A stretch of 64,000 nt of DNA. Origin: Streptomyces lincolnensis (GTDB taxonomy: Bacteria > Actinomycetota > Actinomycetes > Streptomycetales > Streptomycetaceae). Positions within the stretch are counted from its first letter, which is position 1, and each line of letters opens with the position of its first letter. The position numbers were made by a program, and so were the translations under genes. Of the stretch, positions 7,372 through 15,542 are shown one piece after another. Location of the stretch: positions 186,001 to 250,000 of the forward strand of contig NZ_JAIHON010000012.1 of NCBI RefSeq assembly GCF_021173675.1, written 5' to 3'. Below the pieces are notes generated by a model that saw only the letters and a program-made list of their open reading frames with translations, had not been told where the DNA came from and made no database searches.

Positions 7372-8511
7372 ATGACCATCTGGAACGACGAGCAGCGAGA
7401 ACTCCGCGGCACCATGCGGCCAGTGTTCGACGCGCTGGGCGAGGACCACCTCGCGTGGGACAGGCGAGGGGAGTTTCCCCGGGAGAAGTGGCGGACCGTG
7501 ATGAAGTCCGACCTGCTGCGGCTGCCCTTCGCCGAGGAGTACGGCGGACTCGCCCAGGACCTCCTCACCACCATGTACGTCCTCGAAGGGTTGGGCGAGG
7601 CCAACCGCGACGGAGGCCTGAGCTTCTCGGTGACGACACACATGGTCAGCGTCGGCGTCCCGGTGCAGCGTTTCGGCTCCCGGGACCTCAAGTACCGCTA
7701 TCTGCCCGGCATCTGCGACGGCACGTCGATCGGCGCGCATGCCATTACCGAGCCCGACCACGGCTCCGACGCGATGAGCATGCGGACCACTGCCGTGCGC
7801 GACGGCGACGACTACATCCTCAACGGAAGCAAGATCTTCATCAGCAACGGGCCGGTCGCCGACCTGTTCACGGTCTACGTCCGCACGGGAACCGCTCCCG
7901 GCCCGGCCGCACTCAGTGCCTTCCTCGTCGAACGCGGGACGCCCGGACTGACCGTCGGGGAGCCCATTGAGAAGATGGGCCTCAAGACCTCCCCGCTCGC
8001 CGAGGTGTTCCTCGACGACTGCCGGGTCCCCGCCCGCAATCTGGTCGGCGCGCCCGGCGCGGGGTTCCTGGTCCTCGACCATGTGATGAAGTGGGAGATC
8101 CTCTGCTCCTTCGCCGTCAACCTGGGCGAGATGCGGCACCGGCTCGACCGGTGCGTCCAATACGCCGGCGAGCGAAGGCAGTTCGGGCAGAGCATCGGCA
8201 GGTTCCAGTCGGTGTCCCACCGCATCGTCGAGATGAAGATCGCCACCGAGACGGCCGCCAAGTGGCTGTACGACACGGCCGCCAAGCTGCTGCGCCACGA
8301 GGACGTCACCGTGGACCTGGCCATCGCAAAGATCCTCACCAGCGAGGGCAACACCGCGAGCGCCCTGTCCGCCCTCCAAATCTTCGGCGGCTACGGCTAC
8401 ATGACCGAGTACGGCATCGAGAAGGACGTCCGCAACGCCCTCGCCGGAACCATCTACTCGGGCACGTCCGAGATCCAGCGCACCCGCATCGCCGCGATGC
8501 TCGGCCTGTGA
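7372..8511 (+). CDS. Acyl-CoA dehydrogenase-like flavoprotein (putative carrier-bound ring oxidase)
   Basis: A 379-residue acyl-CoA dehydrogenase-fold protein preceded by an AGGGAG site. Conserved signatures: TEPDHGSDA near the flavin and GTSEIQRTRIA at the C-terminus. The usual catalytic Glu of the medium-chain type (IYEGT) is Ser363 here (IYSGT). A Glu is found instead at 242 in MKWEILCSF, matching the alternative base position used by isovaleryl-CoA dehydrogenase and prolyl-carrier-protein oxidases. That favours oxidation of a carrier-bound heterocycle rather than fatty-acid beta-oxidation. The inferred role is aromatisation of the dihydropyrrole to a 2-aminopyrrole. Confidence 0.88.
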   Translation: MTIWNDEQRELRGTMRPVFDALGEDHLAWDRRGEFPREKWRTVMKSDLLRLPFAEEYGGLAQDLLTTMYVLEGLGEANRDGGLSFSVTTHMVSVGVPVQRFGSRDLKYRYLPGICDGTSIGAHAITEPDHGSDAMSMRTTAVRDGDDYILNGSKIFISNGPVADLFTVYVRTGTAPGPAALSAFLVERGTPGLTVGEPIEKMGLKTSPLAEVFLDDCRVPARNLVGAPGAGFLVLDHVMKWEILCSFAVNLGEMRHRLDRCVQYAGERRQFGQSIGRFQSVSHRIVEMKIATETAAKWLYDTAAKLLRHEDVTVDLAIAKILTSEGNTASALSALQIFGGYGYMTEYGIEKDVRNALAGTIYSGTSEIQRTRIAAMLGL

Positions 8512-8527
8512 GAGAAGGGAATTACCC

Positions 8528-9214
8528 ATGTCCGACGACGAAATGACCCCATGCCTCCGCGCCACCGAGTTCCTGGACCACGAGTCGCCCCGGATACGGG
8601 AGTTCGTCGCCCGGTCCGTCCAGGACTCCTCGGCGGGCGACCCCGTACGCCAGGTCGTAGACCTCTATTACGCCGTACGCGACGGCCTGTTCTACGAGGT
8701 GTACGGCGCCGACCTGTCTCGAACGGGCCTGAGCGCAAGCTCGGTCCTCGCCGCCGGACAGGGCTTCTGCCTGCACAAGTCGGTGCTGTTCGCCGCAGCG
8801 GTGCGTGCGGTGGGCGTGCCGAGCAGGCTGGTGTACGCCGACGTCCGCAACCATCTCGCCTCGGACCGCCTCAAGGAACTGATCGGCGGCGACGTCTTCT
8901 TCCACTCGCTGACGTCCGTGTACCTGGGCGGGCGCTGGCTCAGAGCGACCCCGGTCTTCAACGAGCTGCTGTGCCGGCTGTACGGGATGCCCGCGCTGGA
9001 CTTCGACGGGGTCACGGACAGCCAGTACCACCCGTACGACAGCTCACAAGAAACCTCTGCCCAGATGGAGTTCCTCAAGGAGCATGGCGAATTCGACGAC
9101 CTGCCGTACGAGTTCGTGATGTCCAGCATGCGCCTCCTGCACCCTCGCTTCCTCGACGGCTTGAGCACGGTCGCTGGCGGATCACTGGCTACTGAGGCCA
9201 ACTCCCATGCCTGA
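8528..9214 (+). CDS. Transglutaminase-like thiol enzyme (putative thioester-releasing hydrolase)
   Basis: A 228-residue transglutaminase-like protein. The nucleophile is Cys81 in GQGFCLHKSVLFAAAVRAVG and the His is His126 in VFFHSLT. The usual Asp position is occupied by the RATPVFN segment, as in a common bacterial subfamily where the Asn may fill the role. Such folds hydrolyse or transfer acyl groups through a Cys thioester. The cluster has no conventional thioesterase, so release of the carrier-bound pyrrole is the most economical role (inference). It sits 16 bp after the oxidase gene and 34 bp before the C-glycosynthase gene. Confidence 0.82.
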   Translation: MSDDEMTPCLRATEFLDHESPRIREFVARSVQDSSAGDPVRQVVDLYYAVRDGLFYEVYGADLSRTGLSASSVLAAGQGFCLHKSVLFAAAVRAVGVPSRLVYADVRNHLASDRLKELIGGDVFFHSLTSVYLGGRWLRATPVFNELLCRLYGMPALDFDGVTDSQYHPYDSSQETSAQMEFLKEHGEFDDLPYEFVMSSMRLLHPRFLDGLSTVAGGSLATEANSHA

Positions 9215-9248
9215 GGCCCGAGTCGCACATCTACCCGAGGAGAGTCAT

Positions 9249-10196
9249 ATGAGTACGCACCGCACCGCACCCCTCGCTCTTGACGAAGAGGTCGCCGAGG
9301 CCCTGCACGAGGGGCGGCCGGTTGTCGCCCTCGAATCGTCGGCGATTCCGCACGGTCTGCCGTACCCGGCGAACCTGGCCCTGGCCCATGACATCGACGA
9401 CGCCGTACGCGGCTCGGGCGCCGTCCCGGCCCGGGTCGGTATCCTCGACGGCCGGATTCTCGTTGGTATGACCACGGAGCATCTGGAGCGCTTCGCCGCC
9501 GCCCCGGGCATCCCCAAGGTCAGCACCCGTGACCTGGGCATCGCCGTGGCGGGCGGCGGGCCCGGCGCGACCACCGTGTCCTCGTCGCTGGTGGCCGCCG
9601 ACCTCGCGGGCATCCGGGTGTTCTCGGTCGCCGGCATCGGCGGGGTCCACCGGGACGCCCCGCTCACCTTCGACATCTCGGCGGACCTGGTCCAGTTCAC
9701 ACGCAGCCGTACGGCCGTGGTGTGCGCCGGGGCCAAGTCGATGCTGCATCCGCGGTGGACGGTCGAGTGGCTGGAGACAGCCGGGGTCCCCGTGATCGGC
9801 TACCGATGCGACGACTTCCCGGCGTACTTCAGCGTGAGCAGCGGGGTCCGCAATCCCCACCGGCTGGACGACCTCGGGCTGGTCGCGTCGGCCGCCCTCG
9901 CCCACTGGGACACCGGCACGGAGACCTCGGTGCTGGTCACGCACCCGATCACGGAGGCCGACGGCATCCCGTCCCAGGACGTCGAGGCGGCTGTCGCCGA
10001 CGCCACCTCACTCGCCGAGCGCGACGGCATCACGGGCCCGGCCATCACGCCGTACCTCCTGAAGGCAATCGCGCGGGCGACGGAGGGCCGGACGGCCGCC
10101 GCCAACCGTTCGGTGCTGCTGTCGACGACTGCGCTGGCGGGCGAGTTCGCCGTCCGGCTCGCGGAGGAGATCACCAGGCGGGAGGCGCCCGTATGA
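9249..10196 (+). CDS. Pseudouridine-5'-phosphate glycosidase-family C-glycosynthase
   Basis: A 315-residue PsuG/YeiN-family protein. The catalytic residues are in place: Glu29 (VALESSAIPHG), Lys163 (CAGAKSML) and Asn286 (TAAANRS). PsuG reversibly joins ribose 5-phosphate to a base carbon. Biosynthetic relatives make C-nucleosides (SdmA of showdomycin, AlnA of alnumycin, IndA/minimycin enzymes). I start at the ATG at 9249 behind GAGGAG; the frame opens 42 bp earlier without such a site. Its stop overlaps the HAD phosphatase start, the pairing seen in C-ribosylation pathways. The inferred reaction is ribose 5-phosphate plus 2-aminopyrrole-5-carboxylate to a C-nucleotide. Confidence 0.93.
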   Translation: MSTHRTAPLALDEEVAEALHEGRPVVALESSAIPHGLPYPANLALAHDIDDAVRGSGAVPARVGILDGRILVGMTTEHLERFAAAPGIPKVSTRDLGIAVAGGGPGATTVSSSLVAADLAGIRVFSVAGIGGVHRDAPLTFDISADLVQFTRSRTAVVCAGAKSMLHPRWTVEWLETAGVPVIGYRCDDFPAYFSVSSGVRNPHRLDDLGLVASAALAHWDTGTETSVLVTHPITEADGIPSQDVEAAVADATSLAERDGITGPAITPYLLKAIARATEGRTAAANRSVLLSTTALAGEFAVRLAEEITRREAPV

Positions 10197-10906
10197 GCGG
10201 CAATCGGACAACGGCCGTACTGTTCGATCTCGACGGCACGCTGCTGGACACCCCGGGCGCCATCGTGTCCGTAGTGAACAAGGTCCTCGCTGAGTCGGTC
10301 CGGCCCGTGCCGCCCCGGGAGCGGGTGCGGGCCACCGTGGGCAGGCCGCTGGCGGCGGCCTTCGCCGAGCTGCTGGAGCTGGAGCAGGAGCACTGCGAGG
10401 TGGCTCGGGCGGTCGACCGCTTCCGAAAGTTGTTCCGCGAGGACGTGGTCCCGAGGGCGAGGTCTCTGATCTTCCCGGGCGTACCGGAGCTGCTGGTGCG
10501 ACTGCGGGCAGAAGGGCTCGCTCTGGCCATTGTGACGAGCAAGATCCGGGTCAGCGCCCTGGAACTCCTCGAACCGGCCGGGCTGACGCACCACTTCGAC
10601 GCCGTCGTCTGTCACGGGATGGCCCCTCAGGGCAAGCCCCACCCCGATCCGGCCCTGTTCGCCGCGCGAGAGCTGGGCCGCGAACCCGGCGCGTGCGTGG
10701 TCGTGGGCGACGCGGTGGACGACGTACGGATGGCCGGTGCGGCCGGGATGCGTGCGCTCGGAGTGACGTACGGGGTTGCCACGGCGGAGCAGTTGACCTC
10801 CGCGGGGGCGGAATCGGTGGCCGAATCGGTGCGGGCACTCAGCGAAGCTCTGGATGGTCTTCGATCTTCCACCGTGATCACTGATCGCATCCGGGCAGAT
10901 ACGTAA
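10193..10906 (+). CDS. HAD-superfamily phosphatase (putative C-nucleotide 5'-phosphatase)
   Basis: A 237-residue HAD hydrolase. Motif I is LFDLDGTLLDT (nucleophile and acid Asp), motif II the Thr in IVTSK, motif III the Lys in QGKPHPDP and motif IV GDAVDDVRMA. A cap domain lies between motifs I and II. The ATG overlaps the stop of the C-glycosynthase gene. AlnB (alnumycin) and indigoidine/minimycin clusters also pair a PsuG-like enzyme with a HAD phosphatase. It should remove the 5'-phosphate of the C-nucleotide, possibly just before export, which would also time the release of toxicity. Confidence 0.92.
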   Translation: MSGNRTTAVLFDLDGTLLDTPGAIVSVVNKVLAESVRPVPPRERVRATVGRPLAAAFAELLELEQEHCEVARAVDRFRKLFREDVVPRARSLIFPGVPELLVRLRAEGLALAIVTSKIRVSALELLEPAGLTHHFDAVVCHGMAPQGKPHPDPALFAARELGREPGACVVVGDAVDDVRMAGAAGMRALGVTYGVATAEQLTSAGAESVAESVRALSEALDGLRSSTVITDRIRADT

Positions 10907-11002
10907 AGCCATGACACGTATCGGCGCACCGGCATGGCGACATCCACACCGGCACCAATATCTACACATAACGGAACGATACGATAAGGCGGTTACGAAG
11001 AA

Positions 11003-12454
11003 ATGACGCCACCCACGACACCGGACCACGCGGCGCCGGGCAGTCCGATCGGGGGGCTGGTGACGCTTTCCGCGGCCCAGTTCCTCATCGCGCTCGACTT
11101 CTCGGTCATCTTCGTGGCCCTGCCCAGCATGGGTACGGATCTCGACCTGTCCCCCAGCGCCACCCAGTGGGTGGTCAGCGCCTACTCCGTCTTCTTCGCC
11201 GGGTTCCTCGTGGTCGGCGGACGGGCCGCCGACCGGATCGGCGCGCGCAACATGTTCGTCGCCGCGCTTCTGCTGTTCAGCGTCGCCTCGCTGATCGGCG
11301 GCATCGCCGGGGACCCCGCGCTGCTGCTGATCGCCCGGGGCGCACAGGGCGTTGCAGCCGCCGCGCTCCAACCGTCGATCCTCGCCCTGGTCAACACCTC
11401 CTTCGCACCGGGCCGTGAACGTACCCGCGCCCTCGCCGTCTGGGGCACGGTCGGCGCCAGTGGCCTCGCCGCCGGCGTCGTCCTCGGCGGGCTGCTCACC
11501 ACGCTCTCATGGCGCTGGACCTTCCTCGTGAACCTGCCCTTCGCGATCGTCTGCGTACTGGCGGCCCCGCGCCTGCTGCCGGGCGGAAACGGCCCGCGTA
11601 CGTCGTCCCCGCTCAACGTCCTCAGCGCGGTGCTCTGCGCCGCGACCGTCCTCGTCTCCGTGCTGGGGCTCACTCTGGCCGCAGACCTCGGCTGGACCGC
11701 CCCGCTCACACTGGGCAGTTTCGGCGCGGCCATTGTCCTCCTCTTCCTCTTCGTCGTCCGCGAACGAGGCAGCGCTCAGCCGCTGGTGGCACCGGCGCTG
11801 CGCGGGACCCGCACGCTCCTCGTCGGCTGCGGCTGCTCCGCCCTCTACATGGCGAGCGTGGCGGGCTCGGAGTTCTACCTCGTCACGCTCATCCTCCAGG
11901 AGGGGCGCGGCTTCGAACCGCTCGCCGCGGGCATCGCCTTCCTGCCACTGGCCGTGTGCATCACCCTTGGCAACATCATCGCGGGCCGGCTGGTCACCAC
12001 CCTGGGCGTGGGGCGCACGTTGCCGTCTGCGTTCACGGTCGGCGCGGTGGGCCTACTGCTGCTCGCGGTCTCCGTGCACAACCACTCGTACTGGCTGGGC
12101 ATACTGCCCGGTCTGATCGTGAGTGGGCTCGGCCACGGCATGATCTACACCTCTATGTTCGTCGGCGGCACGCGAGACGTGGCCGACGAGAACCAAGGCG
12201 TCGCCGGCGCCCTGATGACCACCACCCAGTACGCGGGCGGCGCCTTCGGGGTGGCAATCCTGGTCATCATCCTCGGCGCGAACCCGGACGACGGCGCCTT
12301 CCTGCCCGCGTTCCTGCTGGCGGGCGTGGTCGCGTTGGCTGGCGCGGTGTGGTCGTGGCTGGGCTTCGGTGTCCCGGCTGCGCAGGCAGGAGGAGCGGAG
12401 CAGAAGCCGGCCGGAGACCCGGTCACAGCGCGCGAGAAGGGGAGGACGTCATGA
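11003..12454 (+). CDS. MFS transporter, DHA2/EmrB-QacA-like 14-helix drug:H+ antiporter
   Basis: A 483-residue protein with about 14 hydrophobic helices. The motif-A loop is GGRAADRIGARN, and the motif-C-like region GTVGASGLAAGVVLGG is characteristic of drug exporters. It starts 96 bp after the phosphatase gene with only a weak purine-rich site (GAAGAA), so it may have its own promoter. Its stop overlaps the next start (ATGA). Within the cluster it is the obvious candidate for export of, and self-resistance to, the C-nucleoside product. Confidence 0.9.
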   Translation: MTPPTTPDHAAPGSPIGGLVTLSAAQFLIALDFSVIFVALPSMGTDLDLSPSATQWVVSAYSVFFAGFLVVGGRAADRIGARNMFVAALLLFSVASLIGGIAGDPALLLIARGAQGVAAAALQPSILALVNTSFAPGRERTRALAVWGTVGASGLAAGVVLGGLLTTLSWRWTFLVNLPFAIVCVLAAPRLLPGGNGPRTSSPLNVLSAVLCAATVLVSVLGLTLAADLGWTAPLTLGSFGAAIVLLFLFVVRERGSAQPLVAPALRGTRTLLVGCGCSALYMASVAGSEFYLVTLILQEGRGFEPLAAGIAFLPLAVCITLGNIIAGRLVTTLGVGRTLPSAFTVGAVGLLLLAVSVHNHSYWLGILPGLIVSGLGHGMIYTSMFVGGTRDVADENQGVAGALMTTTQYAGGAFGVAILVIILGANPDDGAFLPAFLLAGVVALAGAVWSWLGFGVPAAQAGGAEQKPAGDPVTAREKGRTS

Positions 12455-13350
12455 CGAGGCGCGCAGTACCTGACGTAGCGTCAATTCCGGTGTCCACCAG
12501 GCGAGTGGACGGCCCACGCATCGGCATCCTCGTCATCCACAACGACCCTGTTCCCGAGACCGAGATATGGGCGATGGCCCCGCCCGGTGCCTCCGTCCAC
12601 ACCGCCCGCTTCGAGTGCCCCCGGCACGTCGACACCGAGTACGTCGGCAGCCCTGCGCGGGCTTTCGCCTCGGACCCCGAGGTGGCCCGGGGCCTTGATC
12701 ACCTCGGGCGGCTCGGCGCGGACAGCATCGCGCTGTGCTTCGGATCCAGCAGCTTCTTCGGTGGGCCGTCCTTCGACACGGAGTTCATCGCGGAGGCAGA
12801 GACGTACTCCCACGGCACGCCTGTCCACACCGCCGCCGTGGCGATCACGGCCGCACTGCGGGCCTCCGGCGTACGTCGTCCCCTGGTGATGATGCCGCCC
12901 TGGTTCACTCCCCCGACCTTCGCGGCCACTGAGAAATACCTCGCCACCGTTGGCGTCAATCGCGTCCGCATCGCCCAGTTCGACCTCGGCCCGGAGTGGG
13001 CCGGCTCCCCCAAGTACAACGCCTTCGACGAGGGCGCCCGCTGGGTCGTCGACTCGGACGAGGTACACCGCCAGACACTCACCGCCGTGCACACGGTCGA
13101 GGCCGACGTGGACTCCGGCCCCGACCCCATCGACGGCATCCTCGTCCCCGGCAGCGGTTTCCGCGCCCAGGGCGCGGTCGTACCCCTGGAGCGGGAGCTG
13201 GGGCTCCCTGTGATCACCGCCAACCAAGCGGTCCTGTGGTACGGACTGAACCTGGCCGCCGGTCCCGACGTGCCGCTGGACAGGGCGGGTTCCGACCACG
13301 GCAGTCTTTTCGGGAAGCGGCTACCCACGCCGAACAAGCCCGAGCGATAA
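12451..13350 (+). CDS. Maleate isomerase / Asp-Glu racemase superfamily protein
   Basis: A 299-residue protein of the maleate cis-trans isomerase / arylmalonate decarboxylase family. The first catalytic-Cys region is present (IALCFGSSSFFGG), and the family's PVITANQAVLW segment is clear. At the second Cys site the family usual SCTN-like motif reads PGSGFR, so that Cys appears replaced by Gly. It is coupled to the exporter gene (ATGA). Showdomycin-type products are maleimides, and maleimide degradation runs through maleamate and maleate to fumarate. A detoxifying or tailoring role on a ring-opened maleimide is therefore attractive but unproven. Last gene of the cluster. Confidence 0.82.
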   Translation: MTRRAVPDVASIPVSTRRVDGPRIGILVIHNDPVPETEIWAMAPPGASVHTARFECPRHVDTEYVGSPARAFASDPEVARGLDHLGRLGADSIALCFGSSSFFGGPSFDTEFIAEAETYSHGTPVHTAAVAITAALRASGVRRPLVMMPPWFTPPTFAATEKYLATVGVNRVRIAQFDLGPEWAGSPKYNAFDEGARWVVDSDEVHRQTLTAVHTVEADVDSGPDPIDGILVPGSGFRAQGAVVPLERELGLPVITANQAVLWYGLNLAAGPDVPLDRAGSDHGSLFGKRLPTPNKPER

Positions 13351-14086
13351 CGCATGTGAGCTGAATCCATCCCGGAATCTGCTGGTCACCATGCTTTCCC
13401 TCCCCGGGTCAAGCAGTGGCCCGCTGCGGCACCGGAGATCGGCAGTCACATCACGCAGCCCTGCCTGTCGGCGATCACTTCCACCAGCGACCGTCCGGTG
13501 CCGCCAAGACCGGCACCCCGGATCATCGAGGACAGGGGCAAGGAGTCACACCGGCCCTGGAGGCCACGAGCCCGGATCGGGCTCTATGAGGGAGGTGATG
13601 GGCGTTCACGGTTCGCGGCCCGCCACCGCTGCCGGACGGACTCGGACATCGCCGTCCTGTCCGCCCCCACGTCCACCGTGATCAGCGGCGCGGGCAGCGA
13701 CCTGGAACGCCTCATGGCCCAGTGGACGGCCTGGGGTGCCGCCGCCCGCCGGATCACGGTCGACTTCGCCTCCCGCGCGCGACAAGCCGGGCCAAGAGAC
13801 CCGTCGCACGTGCGCTGCCCTGCTGCGGCCCAGCAGCAAGACAAATGCGCGCATACGAGGGAGCCGGCCAGCTCGTCTCCGCACCTGTTCCAGGCTCTCC
13901 AACGACCTGACGGCCTTTCAGCCCGTGCGTCATTCGTGCGTCACACCGCAACAATCAACGGGCTCCGCCACCGCCACGCGCCTCTCCCTCTCAGACGAAT
14001 GCGCAGGTCACGCGACAGCGTCCGCCTTCACCCGTTCCCACCTGCCAAACAGGTCGAGCCGACGAAAGAAGTCAGAGAACCGCAGG
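13351..14086. other. Gene-poor junction between the biosynthetic cluster and the conserved core
   Basis: A 736-bp stretch with no intact gene. Open frames are shadows of base composition without ribosome-binding sites. The only recognisable content is a decayed polyketide-synthase acyltransferase fragment (separate entry). I see no strong terminator hairpin directly after the last cluster gene. Confidence 0.6.
13636..13790 (+). pseudogene. Fossil fragment of a type I polyketide synthase acyltransferase domain
   Basis: In plus frame 1 the translation reads DIAVLSAPTSTVISGAGSDL, then ~10 residues later WGAAARRITVDFASRA. This parallels the acyltransferase consensus around AAVNGP-T-VVISG followed by G-ARRIPVDYASHS. 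The active-site GHSxG region and the rest of the module are absent, and the frame upstream and downstream has no further similarity. It is a remnant of about 50 codons, presumably from a deleted or recombined PKS cluster at this locus. Confidence 0.55.
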
Positions 14087-15487
14087 TCAAGATCCCTTTC
14101 CAGTGGGTTCCAGGATCGCGACGCACTCCACGTGGTGCGTCATCGGAAACAGATCGAAGACCCGCAACGTCCGCACCCGATACCCCCCGTCCCGGAAGTA
14201 CCCCAGATCCCGCGCCAGCGCGGCCGGGTCGCAGGCGACGTAAGCGATGCGGCGGGCGCCGAGGGAGGCGAGGTGGGCGACGGTCTTGCGGCCGGCGCCC
14301 GCGCGGGGCGGGTCGAGGACGATGAGGTCGACCTCGGTGATGCCGGTGCGCGGGAGGACGCTCTCGACCTTGCCCTGCTCGATACGGACGCGGTCGAAGG
14401 CGGCGAGGTTGTGGCGGGCGTCCTCGACGGCACGCTTGCCGGACTCGATGCCGAGGACCGCGCCCTGCTCGCCGAGCCGGTCGGCGAGGGCGCCCGCGAA
14501 GAGGCCGACGCCGCAGTAGAGGTCGAGGGCCATCTCGCCCTTGCGGGGCAGCAGGCCCTGCATGACGGCCGTGACGAGGGTGTCCGCGGCCTTGGGGTGG
14601 ACCTGCCAGAAGCCGCCGCTGCCGACGCGATGGGTACGGCCGTCGGCGCGTTCGCGGACGAAGGCGCGGCCGTGGACGCGGTGGACGCCGCCGTCCTTCT
14701 CCTCCACCCGCATCACCGACACCGGCCTGTCCAGCTCCACCAGGGGCAGCCGGGCGCCCGGACGGGGCGTCAGGATCACCTGGCGGTCCTGCGAACCCGT
14801 CGCCGCGATGGCCTCGACGGACTCCATGCCCGTCCAGTCCCGCTGCTCGATGCCGAGTTCACTCACTCCGGGTGCCGCGATCATGCAGTGGTCGATCGGC
14901 TCCACCTCGTGCGAGCGGTGGCGGCGCAGACCGGCCCGGCCCGAGGAGGCGTCCACCGCGTACTGCACACGCGTCCGCCACTGCGGCACCTGGCCGGCGG
15001 GAAGCTTGTCGCCCTCGGCCGGCATCACCGTGCCGTCCCAGCCGGCCTCCTCGGGGGTGAGGCCCGCGAGGCGCTGCAGCTGCTCGGCGACGACCTCGCC
15101 CTTCATGCGGCGCTGGGCGCCCGGCTTGGCGTGCTGCCAGTCGCAGCCGCCGCACCGGCCGGGACCGGCGTACGGGCAGGGCGCCTCGACGCGGTCCTTG
15201 GAGGCCGACAGGACGGACACCGCGTCCGCGCGCAGGAACCGGGCCCCCTCCTCGCCCTCGGTCACCCGGGCCACGACCCGCTCACCGGGCAGCGCGTGCC
15301 GGACGAACAGCACCTGGCCGTCGGCCGTGCGGGCGACGCAGTGCCCGCCGTGGGCGACGGGGCCGACCTCGACCTCGTACTCCTCCCCCACCAGGGAGCC
15401 GTCCGCGGAGTTCACCGGGGAGCCCTCCGGGGATTCCGGCGACTCGACCGTCGACCCCGCCTGCGTTTTCTTCGGTTCTGCCTGCAT
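14087..15487 (-). CDS. TrmA/RlmC/RlmD-family RNA (uracil-5-)-methyltransferase
   Basis: About 466 residues. An N-terminal TRAM domain (EVEVGPVAHGGHCVAR) is followed by an Fe-S cysteine cluster (CPYAGPGRCGGCDWQH) and the SAM-dependent methyltransferase domain with motif I LDLYCGVGLFAGAL. The catalytic Cys is in YVACDPAALARDL and the base Glu in HVECVAIL. It methylates C5 of a uridine in rRNA or tRNA; which one cannot be told. I chose the ATG at 15487; a GTG 51 bp upstream is less likely. It lies 55 bp downstream of the permease gene on the same strand and may be co-transcribed. Confidence 0.92.
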   Translation of the reverse strand: MQAEPKKTQAGSTVESPESPEGSPVNSADGSLVGEEYEVEVGPVAHGGHCVARTADGQVLFVRHALPGERVVARVTEGEEGARFLRADAVSVLSASKDRVEAPCPYAGPGRCGGCDWQHAKPGAQRRMKGEVVAEQLQRLAGLTPEEAGWDGTVMPAEGDKLPAGQVPQWRTRVQYAVDASSGRAGLRRHRSHEVEPIDHCMIAAPGVSELGIEQRDWTGMESVEAIAATGSQDRQVILTPRPGARLPLVELDRPVSVMRVEEKDGGVHRVHGRAFVRERADGRTHRVGSGGFWQVHPKAADTLVTAVMQGLLPRKGEMALDLYCGVGLFAGALADRLGEQGAVLGIESGKRAVEDARHNLAAFDRVRIEQGKVESVLPRTGITEVDLIVLDPPRAGAGRKTVAHLASLGARRIAYVACDPAALARDLGYFRDGGYRVRTLRVFDLFPMTHHVECVAILEPTGKGS

Positions 15488-15542
15488 GGCGGGGGTGACT
15501 CCAGATGCGTGAGGGGGAAGGGCCGAACAACAGCCCACCAGT

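Noticed and set aside
9249..10906. PsuG-like and HAD genes as a pseudouridine catabolic operon
   Set aside because: No pseudouridine kinase (PsuK) is present, and both genes are embedded in an NRPS-like operon with an exporter.
13391..14086. Overlapping open frames in the gap after the biosynthetic cluster
   Set aside because: No ribosome-binding sites, no codon bias, no family similarity except the short acyltransferase-like stretch, which I report as a fossil rather than a gene.
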